Assembly (NCBI GenBank): GCA_937911855.1
Contig: CALDPK010000198.1
Coordinates: forward strand, 1 to 23,958
Direction: 5' to 3'
Length of the DNA stretch: 23,958 nt
DNA from: an uncultured Trueperaceae bacterium
GTDB taxonomy: Bacteria > Deinococcota > Deinococci > Deinococcales > Trueperaceae
In this document: positions 22,241 through 23,958 of the stretch, piece by piece
Position numbering within the stretch: position 1 is the first letter of the stretch
Layout: every line of letters starts with the position of its first letter
Notes under the pieces: model-generated
Told to the model about the DNA's origin: nothing
Databases searched by the model: none
The model's input: only the letters and a program-made list of their open reading frames with translations
Program-made: the position numbers and the translations under genes

Positions 22241-23845
22241 TCACCGGATCGCAAGTACAGGCCGCATCCTGAAGACAACAAGCAGCAGCGGCAGCGTGAG
22301 CACGGCACCGATCATGCTCATGAGCGTGTAACCGCCGGTCGCCATGATGACGCCACCACCGAGGGTGGCTGTGGCGGCTGCGCCGCCCACCAGCAGGTCG
22401 TTCACGCCCTGCATGCGGCCTTTCTCGGCTGGGTTCAGTGAGTCGGCCAGCAGCGCTGAACCTGCCACGTAGCAGAAGTTCCAGCCGATGCCGAGCAAAA
22501 ACAGCGCGACGGACAGCGGGAACAGGTTCGGGGACAGTGGCGCGAGCAGGCAGGCGAGCAGGATGATGCCGGCTCCGGTGCCCAGCATGAGCCTGTGGCC
22601 GTAACGGTCTGTGAGCCAGCCGATGAGCATCGAGAAGGCGAACATGCCGAAGGTGTGACTCGAGAAGACGATGGCGATGTTGGTGAGCGGGTGCTCCTGA
22701 ACGTGCATGTGCAATGACGTCATCTGCATGAGGCCGACCATCACCATGTGCGCGGTCACGACGCTGAAGATGGCCGTTCGGACCTGCGGATCAGCCCACA
22801 TCTCCCTGACGCTTCTGGCCGGGGCGATGCTGGCAGTGCCCGCTTCCTCGGCGGCCACTGCCTGGCCCAGCAGCCTGGGTTCGGGCCTGAGTGAGACGAA
22901 CAGCAGGATGGCGGTGAAGAACGGCTTCTCCGAAGGCTGCCAGTCGCCGGCTATCGGCTTGGGGTCGGTGCTGTGTTCCAGCGCCGAATGGTATTTTTTC
23001 CATTGAATTTTGACATGTTGGATAAACTTGCTGTTCCAGGTTTTGGTCACATCGCCACGTTCCTGCCAGTACAGAATAAATTCGGGAATCGCATCCTCAA
23101 TAAACTCCCGGCTTATGCCCGCCTGATCAACAAGGACATCCATGGCATCCGCGCTGGGCCGCCACTGGGGGTGCATGGCGATTTCCTGGTCCCTGCGATG
23201 CTGTTTTGCCTCGTAACCGCGCCACTTGAACAAGACGTGCTGGTGGAATTTGGATTCCCACGAGCGGTGAGCTTCCCGCCGGTCCCGCCAATAGGTAACG
23301 AACTCCGGTACCTGAGCCACGGCAAAATGCGAGGGGATACTATGCTGCGCCAGTTGCGCCAAGGTATCCGGGTGGGGCTGCCAATTGGCGGCAATATAAT
23401 TTTTGCCGAACGGTGGTGCGGCATGGTGGTTGGTATTCTCCACAGCCGGCTTGATCTGTTGCATCTGTTGCGGTGTCTGGCGTTGCGGTATCTGACGTTG
23501 TGGTTGGGTCGCGCGGGCCGCGGTAGCCGGCGCCGCCACTTTTTCGTTAAAGGCAAACCGGAAGTTCGCATCCGCGCCAAAAGCTGATGCGCCGATCAGC
23601 AGTACGCCCTTGTCCCGCAGGCTATTGCACACCCGCTGGATATCATGGGCCTGCCAGAAAGGCACGGCCTCCTGGCAGCGATCAGTTTCCAGGCTATACC
23701 AGGCATAGCCATTGCGGATACTGGTCGCCAGCCCTTGAGTCAGGTCGGACAGCACGGTCAGCATAATGGCTTCATCCAGGCCCACCGTATTGGCGAGGGA
23801 CGGGTACACCAGAATGGGCTTTTCGGGGATCAGCGAACTTTTCAT
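22241..23845 (-). CDS. Chimeric frame: DnaT-like primosomal protein fused to the C-terminal half of an MFS transporter
   Basis: One frame of 534 codons with two unrelated parts. Residues 1-307 look like a gammaproteobacterial DnaT-like protein: an N-terminal region beginning MKSSLIPEKPILVYPSL, a Gln/Pro-rich linker (about 106-148), two DnaT ssDNA-binding repeats (about 151-215 and 224-290, with WQPHPDTL, VPEFVTYWRDR, then WRPSADAM, IPEFILYWQERGD and KFIQHV) and the first residues of a third (GDWQPSEK). From residue 308 it becomes the second half of an MFS permease: FFTAILLFVSLRPEPRLLG (end of TM6), then six helices (about 355-530) with LIGWLTDRYGHRLMLG and LLADSLNPAEKGRMQG. The MFS lacks TM1-5 and its own start, and the DnaT lacks its end, so neither is complete. 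The start at 23845 has no strong Shine-Dalgarno. I regard the frame as a joined pair of gene fragments. Confidence 0.85.
   Translation of the reverse strand: MKSSLIPEKPILVYPSLANTVGLDEAIMLTVLSDLTQGLATSIRNGYAWYSLETDRCQEAVPFWQAHDIQRVCNSLRDKGVLLIGASAFGADANFRFAFNEKVAAPATAARATQPQRQIPQRQTPQQMQQIKPAVENTNHHAAPPFGKNYIAANWQPHPDTLAQLAQHSIPSHFAVAQVPEFVTYWRDRREAHRSWESKFHQHVLFKWRGYEAKQHRRDQEIAMHPQWRPSADAMDVLVDQAGISREFIEDAIPEFILYWQERGDVTKTWNSKFIQHVKIQWKKYHSALEHSTDPKPIAGDWQPSEKPFFTAILLFVSLRPEPRLLGQAVAAEEAGTASIAPARSVREMWADPQVRTAIFSVVTAHMVMVGLMQMTSLHMHVQEHPLTNIAIVFSSHTFGMFAFSMLIGWLTDRYGHRLMLGTGAGIILLACLLAPLSPNLFPLSVALFLLGIGWNFCYVAGSALLADSLNPAEKGRMQGVNDLLVGGAAATATLGGGVIMATGGYTLMSMIGAVLTLPLLLVVFRMRPVLAIR
22915..22935. 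other. Junction between the main contig and a foreign-looking segment
   Basis: Here the coding changes from DnaT-like (to the right) to MFS (to the left) within codons for about EKPFF. By hand count, bases 22861-22980 are near 65% GC and 22981-23100 near 43%; 22981-23700 averages about 57%. No inverted repeat, target duplication or integrase is seen at the join. See findings. Confidence 0.6.
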
Positions 23846-23930
23846 CTCACGTTTTTAACTCTGTTTTCGGGGCGGTACTCTACCATTTAAGCGACACCCG
23901 CGCACAGGCGGAACGGCCGTTGAACGGTAG

Positions 23931-23958
23931 GTTGAGTAAGCGTAGCGCACCACCCAAC
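23931..23958. repeat. Imperfect palindrome at the window end, dispersed-repeat type
   Basis: GTTGAGTAAGCG (23931-23942) and GCGCACCACCCAAC (23945-23958) form an imperfect inverted repeat. Read on the other strand it resembles the GTTGGGTGCGCTTCGC-type palindromes I recall as scattered between genes in gammaproteobacteria and some cyanobacteria. The window stops inside or right at the end of it. The gap 23846-23930 contains no gene. Confidence 0.45.

Noticed and set aside
21349..22308. Minus-strand frame of 319 codons opposite the MBL hydrolase
   Set aside because: It is antisense to a gene with a complete metal-binding motif set and lacks any recognisable motif.
22241..23845. Idea that the DnaT-MFS protein is a new membrane-tethered replication or defence factor
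   Set aside because: Both halves are incomplete, composition changes at the join and the two halves look taxonomically different. A chimera explains this better unless reads prove otherwise.
1..23958. tRNA genes, rRNA, CRISPR arrays, IS elements or prophage genes
   Set aside because: I looked for cloverleaf-like segments, regularly spaced repeats, transposase or integrase motifs and phage proteins and saw none. A covariance-model scan would be needed to exclude small RNAs.

Overview
The window is about 24 kb of high-GC, gene-dense bacterial chromosome with genes on both strands and no tRNA, rRNA, CRISPR array or insertion sequence that I can see. The best guess for the main part (1 to about 22,925) is a member of the Deinococcota, possibly a Trueperaceae-like lineage. 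The reasons are a secreted esterase with three S-layer-homology repeats, two HD-GYP regulators, and a set of genes that seem to be transcribed without a leader: a TANNNT-type -10 box sits 6 to 8 bases before the start codon and there is no Shine-Dalgarno. This placement is an inference from features, not a database match.

Layout. 1-444: C-terminal part of a Dpp/Opp-type peptide ABC permease, cut by the window edge. 525-3701: secreted M23 peptidase (-), Nudix hydrolase (+), long TspO/MBR-like membrane protein (-), VOC-fold protein (-). 3795-7935: a plus-strand run with an ABC-type ATPase, a small cupin, an UlaG-like metallo-hydrolase, a small two-helix membrane protein, a membrane-anchored endonuclease/exonuclease/phosphatase-fold protein and a DinB-like (DUF1572) protein, closed by a strong hairpin terminator. 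8045-10499: secreted type 1 copper protein (-), membrane HD-GYP protein (+), DUF1801 protein (+). 10496-15136: minus-strand block. ABC ATPase, ABC permease, Nudix and probably GNAT genes look like one operon (ATGA overlap, then a 1-base gap, then a short spacer); a hairpin separates them from a secreted protein of unknown function. 15329-17641: PAS/PAS/GAF/GAF/HD-GYP regulator (+). 17707-21337: di-haem peroxidase (-), SLH-esterase (-), EamA exporter (-). 21412-22236: glyoxalase-II-like metallo-hydrolase (+).

The right end is the part to treat with most care. One open frame, 22241-23845 (-), joins about 307 residues of a DnaT-like primosomal protein of gammaproteobacterial style to the second half (about TM6-TM12) of an MFS transporter. 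Base composition drops at the join, a third DnaT repeat is cut off after a few residues, and the window ends in a palindrome of a type dispersed in gammaproteobacterial genomes. I read this as a chimeric junction (misassembly, or less likely a recent recombination), not as a new fusion protein.

Functionally the region is a mix of housekeeping, envelope and signalling genes: c-di-GMP hydrolysis (two HD-GYP proteins, no GGDEF protein in view), export (ABC, EamA), envelope enzymes (M23, SLH-esterase), periplasmic redox proteins (cupredoxin, di-haem peroxidase) and small-molecule clean-up enzymes (two Nudix, two metallo-beta-lactamase folds, VOC, DinB-like). I did not find a convincing new defence or biosynthetic system.
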